Shown in pieces: positions 24,001 to 34,232 of a DNA stretch of 64,000 bases; positions within the stretch are counted from its first letter, which is position 1; every line of letters begins with the position of its first letter. The position numbers were made by a program, and so were the translations under genes. The stretch spans positions 890,501-954,500 of the forward strand of contig NC_091247.1 in assembly GCF_042477335.2 (NCBI RefSeq). The letters are read 5' to 3'. The stretch comes from Ovis canadensis. Taxonomy: Eukaryota; Chordata; Mammalia; Artiodactyla; Bovidae. The notes beneath the pieces were generated by a model. The model was given only the letters and a program-made list of their open reading frames with translations. It ran no database searches and was not told the DNA's origin.

Positions 24001-27000
24001 TGAGTGCTGTGTGGCAGCAGCGGGCTGGAGGGCGGGCTTGCCTCGAGTAAGGACCCAGGACTCGGGTGTGGTTGACGGCCCGTGGCTCTGCCTGCCCCCA
24101 GCTTCTTGGTGTCCGTGCTGTACTCCAAGGCCAAGCTGGCCTCGGCCTGCGGCGGCATCATCTACTTCCTGAGCTACGTGCCCTACATGTACGTGGCTAT
24201 CCGTGAGGAGGTGGCCCACGACAAGATCACCGCCTTCGAGAAGTGCATCGCGGTGAGGGCCGTGCGGGTGGCCCAGGCCTGGGGGTGTCGGCCTCCCTCC
24301 CCGCACTGACACTGGTGTCCCCTCAGTCCCTGATGTCCACGACAGCCTTCGGTCTGGGCTCCAAGTACTTCGCCCTGTACGAGGTGGCGGGCGTGGGCAT
24401 TCAGTGGCACACGTTCAGCCAGTCCCCCGTGGAAGGGGATGACTTCAACCTGCTCTTGGCTGTCACCATGCTGATGGTAGACGCGGTCGTCTATGGGGTG
24501 CTCACGTGGTACATTGAGGCTGTGCACCCAGGTACCGAGCCCTTCGGAGGGGAGGAGAACAGGAGAAGGGGGCTGTCTCTGGGGGGACCCATGGCCTGGG
24601 GGGGTCGGTGACCCCAGGCCCTGGGTCAGCCTCCCCTCTCCCCATAGGCATGTACGGGCTGCCCCGGCCCTGGTACTTCCCACTGCAGAAATCCTACTGG
24701 CTGGGCAGCGGGCGGACGGAGGCATGGGAGTGGAACTGGCCGTGGGCTCGCGCCCCCCGCCTCAGCGTCATGGAGGAGGATCAAGCCTGCGCCATGGAGA
24801 GCCGGCGCTCGGGTGAGTGGACACCAGGGTGGGGACTGGGGCAGTTGCTGACTTTGAGGGGCTGAGGACATCCTTGGTGCTGACTTTGGCCCCGATGCAG
24901 AGGAGACACGGGGCATGGAGGAGGAACCCACCCACCTGCCGCTGGTGGTCTGCGTGGACAAGCTCACCAAAGTCTATAAGAACGACAAGAAGCTGGCTTT
25001 GAACAAGCTGAGCCTCAACCTCTATGAGAACCAGGTCGTGTCCTTCCTGGGCCACAACGGGGCTGGCAAGACCACCACCATGTGCGTGTCGGGGGTGGGT
25101 GGCAGGGAGAGCTCCCTTCAGGAGGTGGGGCCGTGACCTTACCTGTCTACCAGGTCTATCCTCACCGGCCTGTTCCCACCTACGTCGGGCTCGGCCACCA
25201 TCTACGGGCACGACATCCGCACAGAGATGGACGAGATCCGCAAGAACCTGGGCATGTGTCCCCAGCACAATGTGCTCTTCGACCGGCTCACGGTGGAGGA
25301 GCACCTCTGGTTCTACTCGAGGCTCAAGAGCATGGCCCAGGAGGAGATCCGCAAGGAGATGGACAAGTGGGTGGGGCCTGGGCGGGACCCGAGGCTGCAG
25401 GCAGCAGCACCCCACCCCCGCGGCTCACCTCCCATCTGCCCTCAGGATGATCGAGGACCTGGAGCTCTCCAACAAACGGCACTCACTGGTGCAGACGCTG
25501 TCCGGCGGCATGAAGCGCAAGCTCTCGGTGGCCATCGCCTTCGTGGGCGGCTCCCGGGCCATCATTCTAGACGAGCCCACGGCTGGCGTGGACCCCTATG
25601 CGCGCCGCGCCATCTGGGACCTGATCCTGAAGTACAAGCCGGGTGAGCGGCCACTGAGGGTGGGGAGAGCAGCCCCCTGCCCGGCCCCACCTGGCCGCCC
25701 CTCTGATCCCCGTCTCCCCCAGGCCGCACGATCCTCCTGTCCACCCACCACATGGACGAGGCTGACCTGCTTGGGGACCGCATTGCCATCATCTCCCACG
25801 GGAAGCTCAAGTGCTGCGGCTCGCCTCTCTTCCTCAAGGGCGCCTACGGGGACGGCTACCGCCTCACGTTGGTCAAGCGGCCTGCCGAGCCAGGGGGCCC
25901 CCAAGGTCTGTGCGGAAGCCACCTGCCCCAGACTCCTCCTCAAGACCAGTGAGGTTGAGGGGCTGGGCTCTCATCGTTGCCCAGTGGGCCCAGGATGCTA
26001 ACTGGGCCTGGCCCACCCTCTCCCCCAGCCCCTGAATGAAGCCCTCCCTACCCTCCCAGAGCCAGGGCTGACAGCCAGCCCCCCAGGTCCGGCCCAGCTG
26101 AGCAGCTGTTCCGAGTCCCAGGTTTCCCAGTTCATCCGCAAACATGTGGCCTCCTGCCTGCTGGTCTCCGACACCAGCACCGAGCTCTCCTACATCCTGC
26201 CCAGCGAGGCAGCCAAGAAGGGGGCCTTTGAGCGCCTCTTTCAGGTGTGTGAGTCTGGGCTGGGCTGATGGAGGAGGTGGGGTTGAGGTCTGTAAGAAGT
26301 AGGGGAGGCGGAGGAGGTGTGTTCAGCAGAAAAGGCGGGCCTGGGCTCAGGGGTGGGGCCAGCAGGGGGCGGGACTGGTGGAGGAAGCAGGACTGGGCTC
26401 GGGGGCAGGGCCGCTGGATGGGCGGAGCCACTGGAGGGGGCGGGGGTGGGGCGGGGCCAGTAGAGGAGGAAGGTCTGGTAGAGGAGGCAGGACTGGGCTC
26501 TGGGGCGGGGCCAGTGAAGGGGGCGGGCCTGGTGGAGGATGCAGGACTGGGCTTGGGGGCGGGGCCAGCGGAGGGGGCGGGCCTGGTGGAGGAGGCAGGA
26601 CTGGGCTTGGGGGCGGGGCCAGTGAAGGGGGCGGGCCTGGTGGAGGAGGCAGGACTGGGCTTGGGGGCGGGGCCAGTAGAGGAGGAAGGTCTGGTGGAGG
26701 CGGCAGGACTGGGCTCTGGGGCGGGGCCAGTGAAGGGGGCGGGCCTGGTGGAAGATGCAGGACTGGGCTTGGGGGCGGGGCCAGTGAAGGCGGCGGGCCT
26801 GGTGGAAGATGCAGGACTGGGCTTGGGGGCGGGGCCAGCGGAGGGGGCGGGTCTGGTGGAGGAGGCAGGACTGGGCTCTGGGACTGGGGCAGAACTGGGG
26901 CGGGGCCAGTAGAGGAGGCGGGGCTGTTCAAGAGGTGGGCACCGCCTGCCCTGCAGCCACCCCCTGTGAGGTGGGCCTCACGCAGCTCTTCCACAGCACC

Positions 27001-30000
27001 TGGAGCACAGTCTGGACGCACTGCACCTGAGCAGCTTTGGGCTGATGGACACGACACTGGAGGAAGTGTTCCTTAAGGTGTCGGAGGAGGACCAGTCGCT
27101 GGAGAACAGTGAGGCAGGTGAGACTCCACAGGTGCTGATCAGCTCTGCCCCCATCCCCTGGTTCTGCCAGCTCTGAGCGTGAGCCTAGGGTTGTCACTCT
27201 TACCCTGTCTCTGGGGGCCAAGGGTTTTAGGTGGGAACAGGGAGCCAGGAGGCCCCAGGGTCAGGCTGGGGCTGGTGCCTGAGGTGGGTGGGTGAGTGTG
27301 GAGGCCTGCAGGTGAAGGCTGCCCTGAGCCCCCACGCGTCTCCCCTGGCCCCTCTGCAGATGTGAAAGAGTCCAGGAAAGATGTGTTACCAGGGGCTGCG
27401 GACCCAGTATCCGGGGAAGGTCCTGCCAGCAACCTGGCACGGTGCGCGGAGCTGGCCCAGTCACAGGCGTCGCTGCAGTCTGCATCCTCGGTGGGCTCTG
27501 CCCGTGGTGACGAGGGGGCCGGATACACCGATGTCTACAGCGACTACCGCCCTCTCTGTGACAACTTGCAGGACCCTGACAATGTCAGCTTGCAAGGTGG
27601 GGGCTGTGGGATACAGCTAGGAGGGTCCCTGGAGGGTGGAGCGGGGCCCATGCTCAGCTCCTGCCTCCTGTGCAGAGGCAGAGGCGGAGACCCTCACGCG
27701 GGTCGGCCAGGGCAGCCGCAAGCTGGAGGGCTGGTGGCTGAAGGTGCGCCAGTTCCACGGGCTCCTGGTGAAGCGCTTCCACTGTGCCCGGCGCAACTCC
27801 AAGGCACTGTCCTCTCAGATCCTGCTCCCCGCCTTCTTCGTCTGCGTGGCTATGACTGTGGCGCTCTCTGTCCCAGAGATCGGTAAGGCTGCCTGGCCAG
27901 GCACCCGGACATCCACCTGCTTGGGAGCCATGTGGTGGGTGCCCTGGGCATGGTAGCTGAGGCTGGTGGGCACACTCTGGGGTTCCTTTGGGGTGCAGAC
28001 TCCAAGCTTTGGACCCCTGTGGGTACTAGGAAGAGGGGACCTGGGCCGTGAGGGGCTGGCAGGCTGTAGGAACTTGCTCAGGCTTCTCTGTGTTTCCCAC
28101 CAGGCGACCTGCCCCCGCTGGTCCTGTCCCCCTCCCAGTACCACAACTACACGCAGCCCCGTGGCAACTTCATCCCCTATGCCAACGAGGAACGCCGGGA
28201 ATACCGGTGAGCCGGCAGCGGGGCCGCCGTTGGGGGCGGGGGCTAGTGCAAGGGCTGGGGGGGCTGACCTGACCCCCACCTGGACTTGCTCTTTGCTTTC
28301 CCAGCTTGCGACTGTCCCCCGATGCCGGGCCCCAGCAGCTGGTGGGCACCTTCAGGCTGCCATCGGGTGTGGGAGCCACCTGTGTGCTCAAGTCTCCGGC
28401 CAACGGCTCGCTGGGGCCCACGCTGAACCTGAGCAGTGGTGAGTCGCGCCTGCTGGCCGCACGGTTCTTCGACAGCATGTGCTTGGAGTCCTTCACCCAG
28501 GGGCTGCCGCTGTCCAACTTCGTGCCGCCCCCACCCTCGCCCGCCCCGTCCGACTCCCCTGTGACCCTGGACGAGGACCTGCTGCCCACCTCCGGGTCAG
28601 GTATGGCTAGTGGGGCCTCCTGGGGCTCGGGAAAGTGGGGGCCAGGCTGACTGTGCGCTCTGCCTGCAGAGAACTGGACCTCGGCGCCCTCCCTTCCACA
28701 CCTGGTGCGGGAGCCCGTCCGCTGTACCTGTTCTGGGCAGGGCACTGGCTTCTCCTGCCCGGGCGGTGTGGGTGGGCACCCACCCCAGATGCGGGTGGTC
28801 ACGGGTGACATTCTGACTGACATCACGGGCCACAACGTCTCCGAGTACCTGCTCTTCACCTCTGACCGCTTCCGGCTGCACCGGTGAGCAGAGGGGAGGG
28901 GTGCGCCGGCCATGGATGGGGAGCGGACCCCCATTGCCCGCCCGGCCTCACGGGTGGTCGGCTTGCCACCCAGGTACGGGGCCATCACCTTTGGCAACGT
29001 CCAGAAGTCCATCCCAGCCTCGTTTGGGGCCCGGGCCCCGGCTATGGTGCGGAGGATTGCAGTACGCAGGGCTGCCCAGGTGAGCCCCGCTCAGCCCTGG
29101 GCCCGGCCGCGTCCCGCCCTCGCCCAAGGTCTGCAGGGACGACAGGCTCTGGGGGTCTCTCTGTGTTCCCCCGCAGGTGTTCTACAACAACAAGGGCTAC
29201 CACAGCATGCCCACCTACCTCAACAGCCTCAACAACGCCATCCTGCGTGCCAACCTGCCCAAGAGCAAGGGCAACCCTGCGGCCTATGGTGGGTGAGCGG
29301 GGCAGGGCAGGGTGGGCCTGCAGGGGCAGAGCAGGTCCTGAGGCTGCCCCTGTGCTGCAGGCATCACCGTCACCAATCACCCGATGAACAAGACGAGTGC
29401 CAGCCTCTCTCTGGATTACCTGTAGGTGCTGGCGGGGGTGGGGGCGGGGCGCCGCCGTGGGACCGCGTGCCGGGCAGGGCTGAGGGCCTCCTCGCCCCCA
29501 GGCTGCAGGGCACCGACGTAGTCATCGCCATCTTCATCATCGTGGCCATGTCTTTCGTGCCGGCCAGCTTCGTGGTCTTTCTGGTGGCCGAGAAGTCCAC
29601 CAAGGCCAAGCACCTGCAGTTCGTCAGCGGCTGCAACCCCGTCATCTACTGGCTGGCCAACTACGTGTGGGACATGGTGTGCCCCCAGACCCCCGGCCCT
29701 CCCCCGTGCCCCCGCCCCTCGCTGGGCCCCCGGTCCTGCCCTCGGGACCCTTGCCCCTGTCCCCAGGCCGCTCCACCTCTGGCCCCTCACCTGCCCCTCC
29801 TGCTCCGATAGCTCAACTACCTGGTCCCGGCCACCTGCTGCGTCCTCATCCTGTTCGTGTTCGACCTGCCGGCCTACACTTCACCCACCAACTTCCCGGC
29901 CGTGCTCTCCCTGTTCCTGCTCTACGGGTAAGGTGGCGATGGTGGGGGTGCGGGGCGGGGCGGGGTGCAGGGGGCGGCGGCTCAGTGACGCCGCCTGGCT

Positions 30001-33000
30001 GCCGCCCGCAGGTGGTCCATCACACCCATCATGTACCCGGCCTCCTTCTGGTTCGAGGTCCCCAGCTCGGCCTATGTGTTTCTCATTGTCATCAACCTCT
30101 TCATCGGCATCACTGCCACTGTGGCCACCTTCCTGCTGCAGCTCTTTGAGCATGACAAGGTGGGCCGGGGTGGCGGGGTGGGGGATGGCAGGACAGGGCT
30201 GAGGCTGGACACCTGAGGTGCCGTGACACCTCCTCCCCCCCCCCCCCCGGCCCCTCCAGGACCTGAAGGTTGTCAACAGTTACCTGAAGAGCTGCTTCCT
30301 CATCTTCCCCAACTACAACCTGGGCCACGGGCTGATGGAGATGGCCTACAACGAGTACCTCAACGAGTACTACGCCAAGATCGGTGAGGCTGCGGGGCTG
30401 ATGGTGCGGCCCCTGGGTCGGGGGGCCTAGGCGGGCTCCAGGCCTCGGGGTGAGCCGGTGCTCCCGAGGCCCCGGCCCTGAGCCAGCTGCCCCACAGGCC
30501 AGGTTGACAAGATGAAGTCTCCCTTTGAGTGGGACATCGTCACCAGGGGCCTGGTGGCCATGACCGTCGAGGGCTTTGTGGGCTTCCTCCTGACCATCAT
30601 GTGTCAGTACAACTTTCTGCGGCAGCCGCAGTGAGTGCCACGGCCCTGCGGGGGGGGGCGGGGCTGGGCGCTGCCCTCTGGCGTGGCCCCGGCGCTCGGG
30701 CACCAGGCGGGGTCAGCCACGCGCTAACCCCACCCCGCCCCCCAGGCGCATGCCCGTGTCCACGAAGCCCGTGGAGGACGACGTGGACGTGGCCAGCGAG
30801 CGGCAGCGGGTGCTCAGGGGAGATGCAGACAACGACATGGTCAAAATCGAGAACCTGACCAAGGTAGGCCCTGGGCGGCTGGGGGCGGGGCCGGGCGGGC
30901 GTGGGGGCGGGGCCGGGGCGGGGCCCAGGGTAGGGGCCCAGGGTAGGCGGGGAGGGGGCCTGGCTGGGCAGGCGGGGGCGTTTGGGGGCGGGGCCTGGGT
31001 AGGCTGGGGGCGGGGCCTGGGGCAGGAGGGCGGGGGGCGGCGGGGGCCCAGTGGGAGCTCACAGGGTCTGCTAAGCGGCTGCCCTCTCACCTCGGGCAGG
31101 TGTACAAATCGCGGAAGATTGGTCGCATCCTGGCCGTGGACCGCCTGTGCCTGGGCGTGCGTCCTGGCGAGTGCTTCGGCCTCCTGGGCGTCAACGGCGC
31201 GGGGAAGACGAGCACCTTCAAGATGCTGACAGGGGACGAGAGCACGACGGGGGGCGAGGCCTTCGTCAACGGGCACAGGTGCGGGCAGGTGGGCGGGCGC
31301 CTGGGCGGGCAGGCCGGCGGCGGCGGCGGCGGCGGCAGCGGCGGCCCCGGTGCTGATGGCGCTGTGTCCCCAGCGTGCTCAAGGAGCTCCTCCAGGTGCA
31401 GCAGAGCCTGGGCTACTGCCCGCAATTCGACGCCCTGTTCGATGAGCTCACGGCCCGCGAGCACCTGCAGCTGTACACAAGGCTCCGGGGCATTCCCTGG
31501 AAGGACGAGGCGCGGGTGAGGGTCGCCCGGCGGGGGAGGCGGCCGGCGTGGTGGTGTGGAGGGGGGCCCCCTGATGTTCCCGTCACTCCCAGGTGGTGAA
31601 GTGGGCCCTGGAGAAGCTGGAGCTGACCAAATATGCCGACAAGCCTGCTGGCACCTACAGTGGAGGGAACAAACGGAAGCTGTCAACAGCCATAGCCCTC
31701 ATCGGGTACCCAGCCTTCATCTTTCTGGTGAGCCCAGGGGTGGCACTGGGGGGAGGATAGGGGAGGGGGAGGATGGGGGGGGGATGGAGGATGAGGTGGG
31801 TTGGGGAGGATGGGGATGGGATGGGGAAGATGGGTGATGGGGGAGGATGGGGGATGGGGTGGGGGTGGGGATCAGGTACCCCAACCTTCATATTCCTGGT
31901 GACTGACCGTAAGGGGGGGATGAGGGTCAGTACCCCATCTTTGTGTTCTTGGTGAGCCTGGTGGGAAGCAGCTGCTGGGGCCAGCCGGGGTAGATGGGGT
32001 ATAGCAGCTGAGCCTGGCACTACCCCCAGGACGAGCCTACCACAGGCATGGACCCCAAGGCTCGGCGCTTCCTCTGGAACCTCATCTTGGACCTCATCAA
32101 GACGGGGCGCTCGGTGGTGCTGACTTCACACAGGTCTGCCCCTGCCCCCACCTGCCCCACGCCCCCCCCACAAGCCCTTCCACTCTGTGCCAGCCTGTGG
32201 GTCTCGCCCGCAGCATGGAGGAGTGTGAGGCGCTGTGCACGCGCCTGGCCATCATGGTGAACGGACGTCTGCGCTGTCTGGGCAGCATCCAGCATCTGAA
32301 GAACCGGTAAGCCCCGGCAGCGGAGGGCCTGGGGGGGAGGGGCACGGGGGGCGAGGGAGGGGGCGGGGCCTGGGTGGGGAGGGGCACAAGGGGCGGGGTC
32401 CCACGGGGGCGGCCACGGTCACAGGGGGCGGGGTGTCCACGGGGACAGGCCGAGACTGGGCCCCTCTGCTGGCTGGGTGTGGCCACGAGCCTGTCCTGCA
32501 GGTTTGGGGATGGTTACATGATCACGGTGAGGACCAAGAGCAGCCAGAACGTGAAGGACGTGGTGCGGTTCTTCAACAGGAACTTCCCGGAGGCCATCCT
32601 CAAGGTGGGCAAGGCCTGGGAGGCGGGGGGAAGCGGGCACCGCCGGAGCAGCCTCTGACCTCTGCGCCCCCCAGGAGCGGCACCACACGAAGGTGCAGTA
32701 CCAGCTCAAGTCCGCGCACATCTCGCTGGCGCAGGTGTTCAGCAAAATGGAGCAGGTGGTGGGCGTGCTGGGCGTCGAGGACTACTCGGTCAGCCAGACC
32801 ACCCTGGACAACGTGAGTGCCCCGGGCCGGGGCCGCCCTCCCCCCGGGCCTGCCCCCCGCCCACGCCCCTGCCCCCGCCCATCAGGTGTTCGTGAACTTC
32901 GCCAAGAAGCAGAGCGACAACCTGGAGCAGCAGGAGACGGAGCCGCCCTCGGGCCTGCAGTCCCCGCTGGGCCGCCTGCTCAGCCTGTTCCGGCCGCGGC

Positions 33001-33547
33001 CTCCCCCCACTGAGCTGCGGGCGCTAGTGGCCGACGAGCCCGAGGACCTGGACACGGAGGATGAGGGCCTCATCAGCTTCGAGGAGGAGCGGGTGAGCCA
33101 GGGGCTCGGGTCAGGGCCGCGGGCTGGCCAGGGGGCCGGGCTCGGGAGGGGGGCGGGGCGGGGCCTTGGGCCCCACTGTTCTGAGCCGGCGCGAGGGCAG
33201 AAGGACTCACCTGATACTCGGGAGTAGTGTGGATCTTGGAGGCCGGGGCGCAGTCAGGGGAGACAGACCACGGCGACCTCCTAGCACCTTGGAAATGGAG
33301 GGCGTTTTGGAGCCAGGCAGAACCGAGGTGGGCGGAGCAGAGCCTGGGAACAGCAGCCACAGCCACCGGCCTGGCAGGGGCAGACCACCCGGGAGCCCTG
33401 CACGCACCGAGAGGGAGCTCGGGGCGGACAGAGGCAGGAGGGCCAGCGAGAGGGCCGGCCTGGGCCGGGGGCGGACTCACACAGCCCAGCCAGCCTGTTG
33501 CTGTCCACCAGGCCCAGCTCTCCTTCAACACGGACACTCTCTGCTGA
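14491..33547 (+). CDS. ABCA2: ATP-binding cassette subfamily A member 2 (full transporter)
   Basis: ABCA2 is a large endolysosomal ABC transporter of brain and oligodendrocytes, tied to sterol and sphingolipid handling. I rebuilt 48 coding exons, all with compatible phases, totalling 7263 nt or 2420 aa plus stop (human 2435). The order is: N-terminal helix, large luminal loop 1, membrane domain 1, nucleotide-binding domain 1 (Walker A GHNGAGKT about 1016-1023, signature LSGGM 1115-1119, Walker B ILDEP with D1139/E1140), linker, luminal loop 2, membrane domain 2, and nucleotide-binding domain 2 (GVNGAGKT 2072-2079, YSGGN 2171-2175, DEPTTGMD from 2195, H-loop H2228). Both ATP sites look intact. 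The start [14 protein letters not shown] matches the common human isoform; the alternative upstream first exon known in human was not located. Exon coordinates are in the block entries that follow. Confidence 0.98.
18333..18335 (+). other. Possible 3-nt microexon or recursive splice site in ABCA2 intron 2
   Basis: A pyrimidine-rich tract ends in GCACGCAG, followed by TCT and then GTAAGT, a strong donor. This is an acceptor and donor almost back to back. It could be a recursive splice site or a one-codon microexon, or chance. Human ABCA2 has no such exon that I recall. Confidence 0.15.
19030..23480 (+). other. ABCA2: ABCA2 exons 3-14: luminal/extracellular loop 1
   Basis: Exons: 19030-19141, 19265-19428, 19663-19790, 19922-20008, 20284-20502, 20821-21188, 21394-21553, 22360-22488, 22578-22745, 22813-22909, 23090-23263, 23378-23480. 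They encode the long loop after the first helix. Several N-glycosylation sequons are visible (NST, NLS, NET, NVT, NIS, NFS, NYT, NSS). The least conserved parts against remembered human are the end of exon 4 ([13 protein letters not shown]) and exon 6. Exon 8 carries an Ala/Gly/Pro-rich insert. Conserved anchors include [29 protein letters not shown] and [20 protein letters not shown]. Confidence 0.95.
23287..23332 (+). repeat. Poly-G tract in ABCA2 intron 13
   Basis: Intron 13 (23264-23377) is only 114 bp and largely guanine, with a run of about 20 G followed by runs of nine or more, broken by single T or C bases. It is a strong G-quadruplex candidate in the transcript, and the exact G count is prone to sequencing error. 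Confidence 0.85.
23560..24812 (+). other. ABCA2: ABCA2 exons 15-19: membrane domain 1
   Basis: Exons: 23560-23674, 23809-23999, 24102-24252, 24327-24531, 24648-24812. They encode successive hydrophobic helices: [20 protein letters not shown], the segment around [58 protein letters not shown] and [20 protein letters not shown]. Exon 19 contains [20 protein letters not shown], the conserved lead-in to the first nucleotide-binding domain. Intron 15 (23675-23808) is a purine-rich GGAGGGGGAAGAGGGGAG-type repeat. Confidence 0.96.
24901..26244 (+). other. ABCA2: ABCA2 exons 20-24: nucleotide-binding domain 1 and its C-terminal flank
   Basis: Exons: 24901-25081, 25154-25366, 25446-25642, 25723-25905, 26060-26244. 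Walker A ([11 protein letters not shown]) is split by intron 20 inside its final Met codon. The Q-loop lies in [16 protein letters not shown], the signature in [10 protein letters not shown], Walker B in [13 protein letters not shown] and the H-loop in [14 protein letters not shown]. Exon 24 begins with a variable stretch ([19 protein letters not shown]) and continues [20 protein letters not shown]. All ATP-site residues expected of a functional ABCA domain are present. Confidence 0.97.
26360..26372 (+). promoter_or_regulatory. CTCF-like motif at the edge of the ABCA2 minisatellite
   Basis: CCAGCAGGGGGCG matches the CTCF core with its downstream G. It lies in ABCA2 intron 24 at the left edge of the 54-bp repeat array. 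The repeats contain related but weaker versions. Confidence 0.45.
26380..26930 (+). repeat. 54-bp GC-box minisatellite in ABCA2 intron 24
   Basis: About nine to ten imperfect tandem units occupy most of intron 24 (26245-26996). The landmark GCAGGACTGGGCT recurs near 26487, 26541, 26594, 26648, 26702, 26756, 26810 and 26864, a period of 54 bp. Each unit contains GGGGCGGGGCC, a GC box. Because 54 is a multiple of three, the array stays open in frames on both strands; those open frames are artefacts. Confidence 0.93.
26997..27596 (+). other. ABCA2: ABCA2 exons 25-26: linker between the two halves
   Basis: Exon 25 (26997-27117) encodes [20 protein letters not shown] and [20 protein letters not shown]. 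Exon 26 (27360-27596) encodes a Ser/Asp-rich regulatory-type linker including [20 protein letters not shown]-like sequence and [20 protein letters not shown]. These match the human linker closely, with a slightly different Gly/Ala segment near [12 protein letters not shown]. Confidence 0.95.
27676..29421 (+). other. ABCA2: ABCA2 exons 27-33: second-half helix and luminal loop 2
   Basis: Exons: 27676-27882, 28104-28206, 28305-28600, 28670-28883, 28974-29079, 29177-29288, 29361-29421. Exon 27 contains the helix [20 protein letters not shown]. The loop carries conserved cysteines ([24 protein letters not shown]) and sequons (NYT, NGS, NLS, NWT, NVS, NKT). Around the exon 29/30 join this protein reads [20 protein letters not shown]. 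The human protein, as I recall it, has a longer stretch there with an extra NVS sequon, so this side is about seven residues shorter. Confidence 0.94.
29502..30630 (+). other. ABCA2: ABCA2 exons 34-38: membrane domain 2
   Basis: Exons: 29502-29676, 29812-29927, 30012-30159, 30260-30383, 30498-30630. They encode the helices [40 protein letters not shown], the re-entrant [15 protein letters not shown] region, [20 protein letters not shown] and [15 protein letters not shown]. Intron 36 carries a short poly-C tract directly before the exon 37 acceptor. Confidence 0.96.
30746..33547 (+). other. ABCA2: ABCA2 exons 39-48: nucleotide-binding domain 2 and C-terminus
   Basis: Exons: 30746-30863, 31100-31278, 31374-31515, 31593-31727, 32030-32133, 32214-32306, 32502-32604, 32675-32812, 32886-33092, 33512-33547. 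Exon 40 holds Walker A ([11 protein letters not shown]), exon 41 the Q-loop ([13 protein letters not shown]; human has C where this has F, from memory), and exon 42 the signature [10 protein letters not shown]. Walker B is split by intron 42 (IFL then DEPTTGMD). The last exon is 12 codons ([11 protein letters not shown] and stop). Intron 40 contains a short CGG repeat near 31318-31343. Confidence 0.97.
31737..31960 (+). repeat. ABCA2 intron 42: GGGGAT repeats and decayed exon-end copies
   Basis: G-rich [22 protein letters not shown] repeats are followed by two sequences resembling the last 25-30 bases of exon 42 plus its donor. Exon 42 ends ATCGGGTACCCAGCCTTCAT with a GTGAGC donor at 31728. 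Related stretches occur near 31870-31905 (ATCAGGTACCCCAACCTTCA, GTGACT) and 31926-31960 (GTCAGTACCCCATCTTTGTG, GTGAGC). Confidence 0.75.
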
Positions 33548-34226
33548 CCGCCGGAGCTGGGTCGAGGTTACGCAGTGGGAACAGAAGTCAGGTGGTGGCT
33601 GAGGTCCCACGTGTGCCCCCCCCCCTTCCCCATGCCCACCTGCCAGGCCCTGGAATGGGTGGTCCAGGACCAAGGGCTTCATCCTCCTCCAGCCCTGCCC
33701 CCTCGGCCGCCGCACCGCCCTCCCCTCGTTGTGCCAAAGGCTGGCCCAGCCCCGGGCTGCGTACACCCTCACCCTGCTCTGCCTTAAAGCCTTGCGGTCT
33801 GGCTGGCCCCTGGCCTCTGCCCTTGCCTAGCTCTGCCCACCACTCCCAGGGCCGAGGGGTGCCCCGGGCTGCCAGGACCGCCCGAACTCTCCTGGCGGGA
33901 CCTGGCCTCCCCATGAGCTGAGCTCTTACACCCAGTTTGGATGGTGGCTGCTGCCGGCCTTGGGCTGAGGTGAGGGCTGGGTTCGGTCCCACCCAAGGCG
34001 CCTATTTATTTTGCTTTAGGATAAGGCTCCCTCACCCTGGCTTCCCGCAGGGAGGCTGCCAGGGGTGGCGGGCCGGGAAGCAGGAACGGAGACGCTGGCC
34101 CCACCGGCCAGGTGAGGGGCTGCCACCCTCCCCACCCCTCCTGCTGGCATTGGCCTCCCCCAGCTTGGCCCCCTGCCCTCCCCCCTGGGAGCCAGACCCG
34201 TACATAGCGCACAGATGTTTGTTTTA

Positions 34227-34232
34227 AATAAA
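34227..34232 (+). terminator. ABCA2 polyadenylation signal AATAAA
   Basis: A canonical AATAAA lies about 680 bp after the ABCA2 stop codon, following a GC-rich 3' UTR that turns AT-rich just before the signal (gttttaaataaac). Confidence 0.85.

Noticed and set aside
26268-27057. Long Gly-rich (plus) and Pro-rich (minus) open frames in ABCA2 intron 24
   Set aside because: Both are translations of the 54-bp minisatellite, open only because the unit length is a multiple of three.
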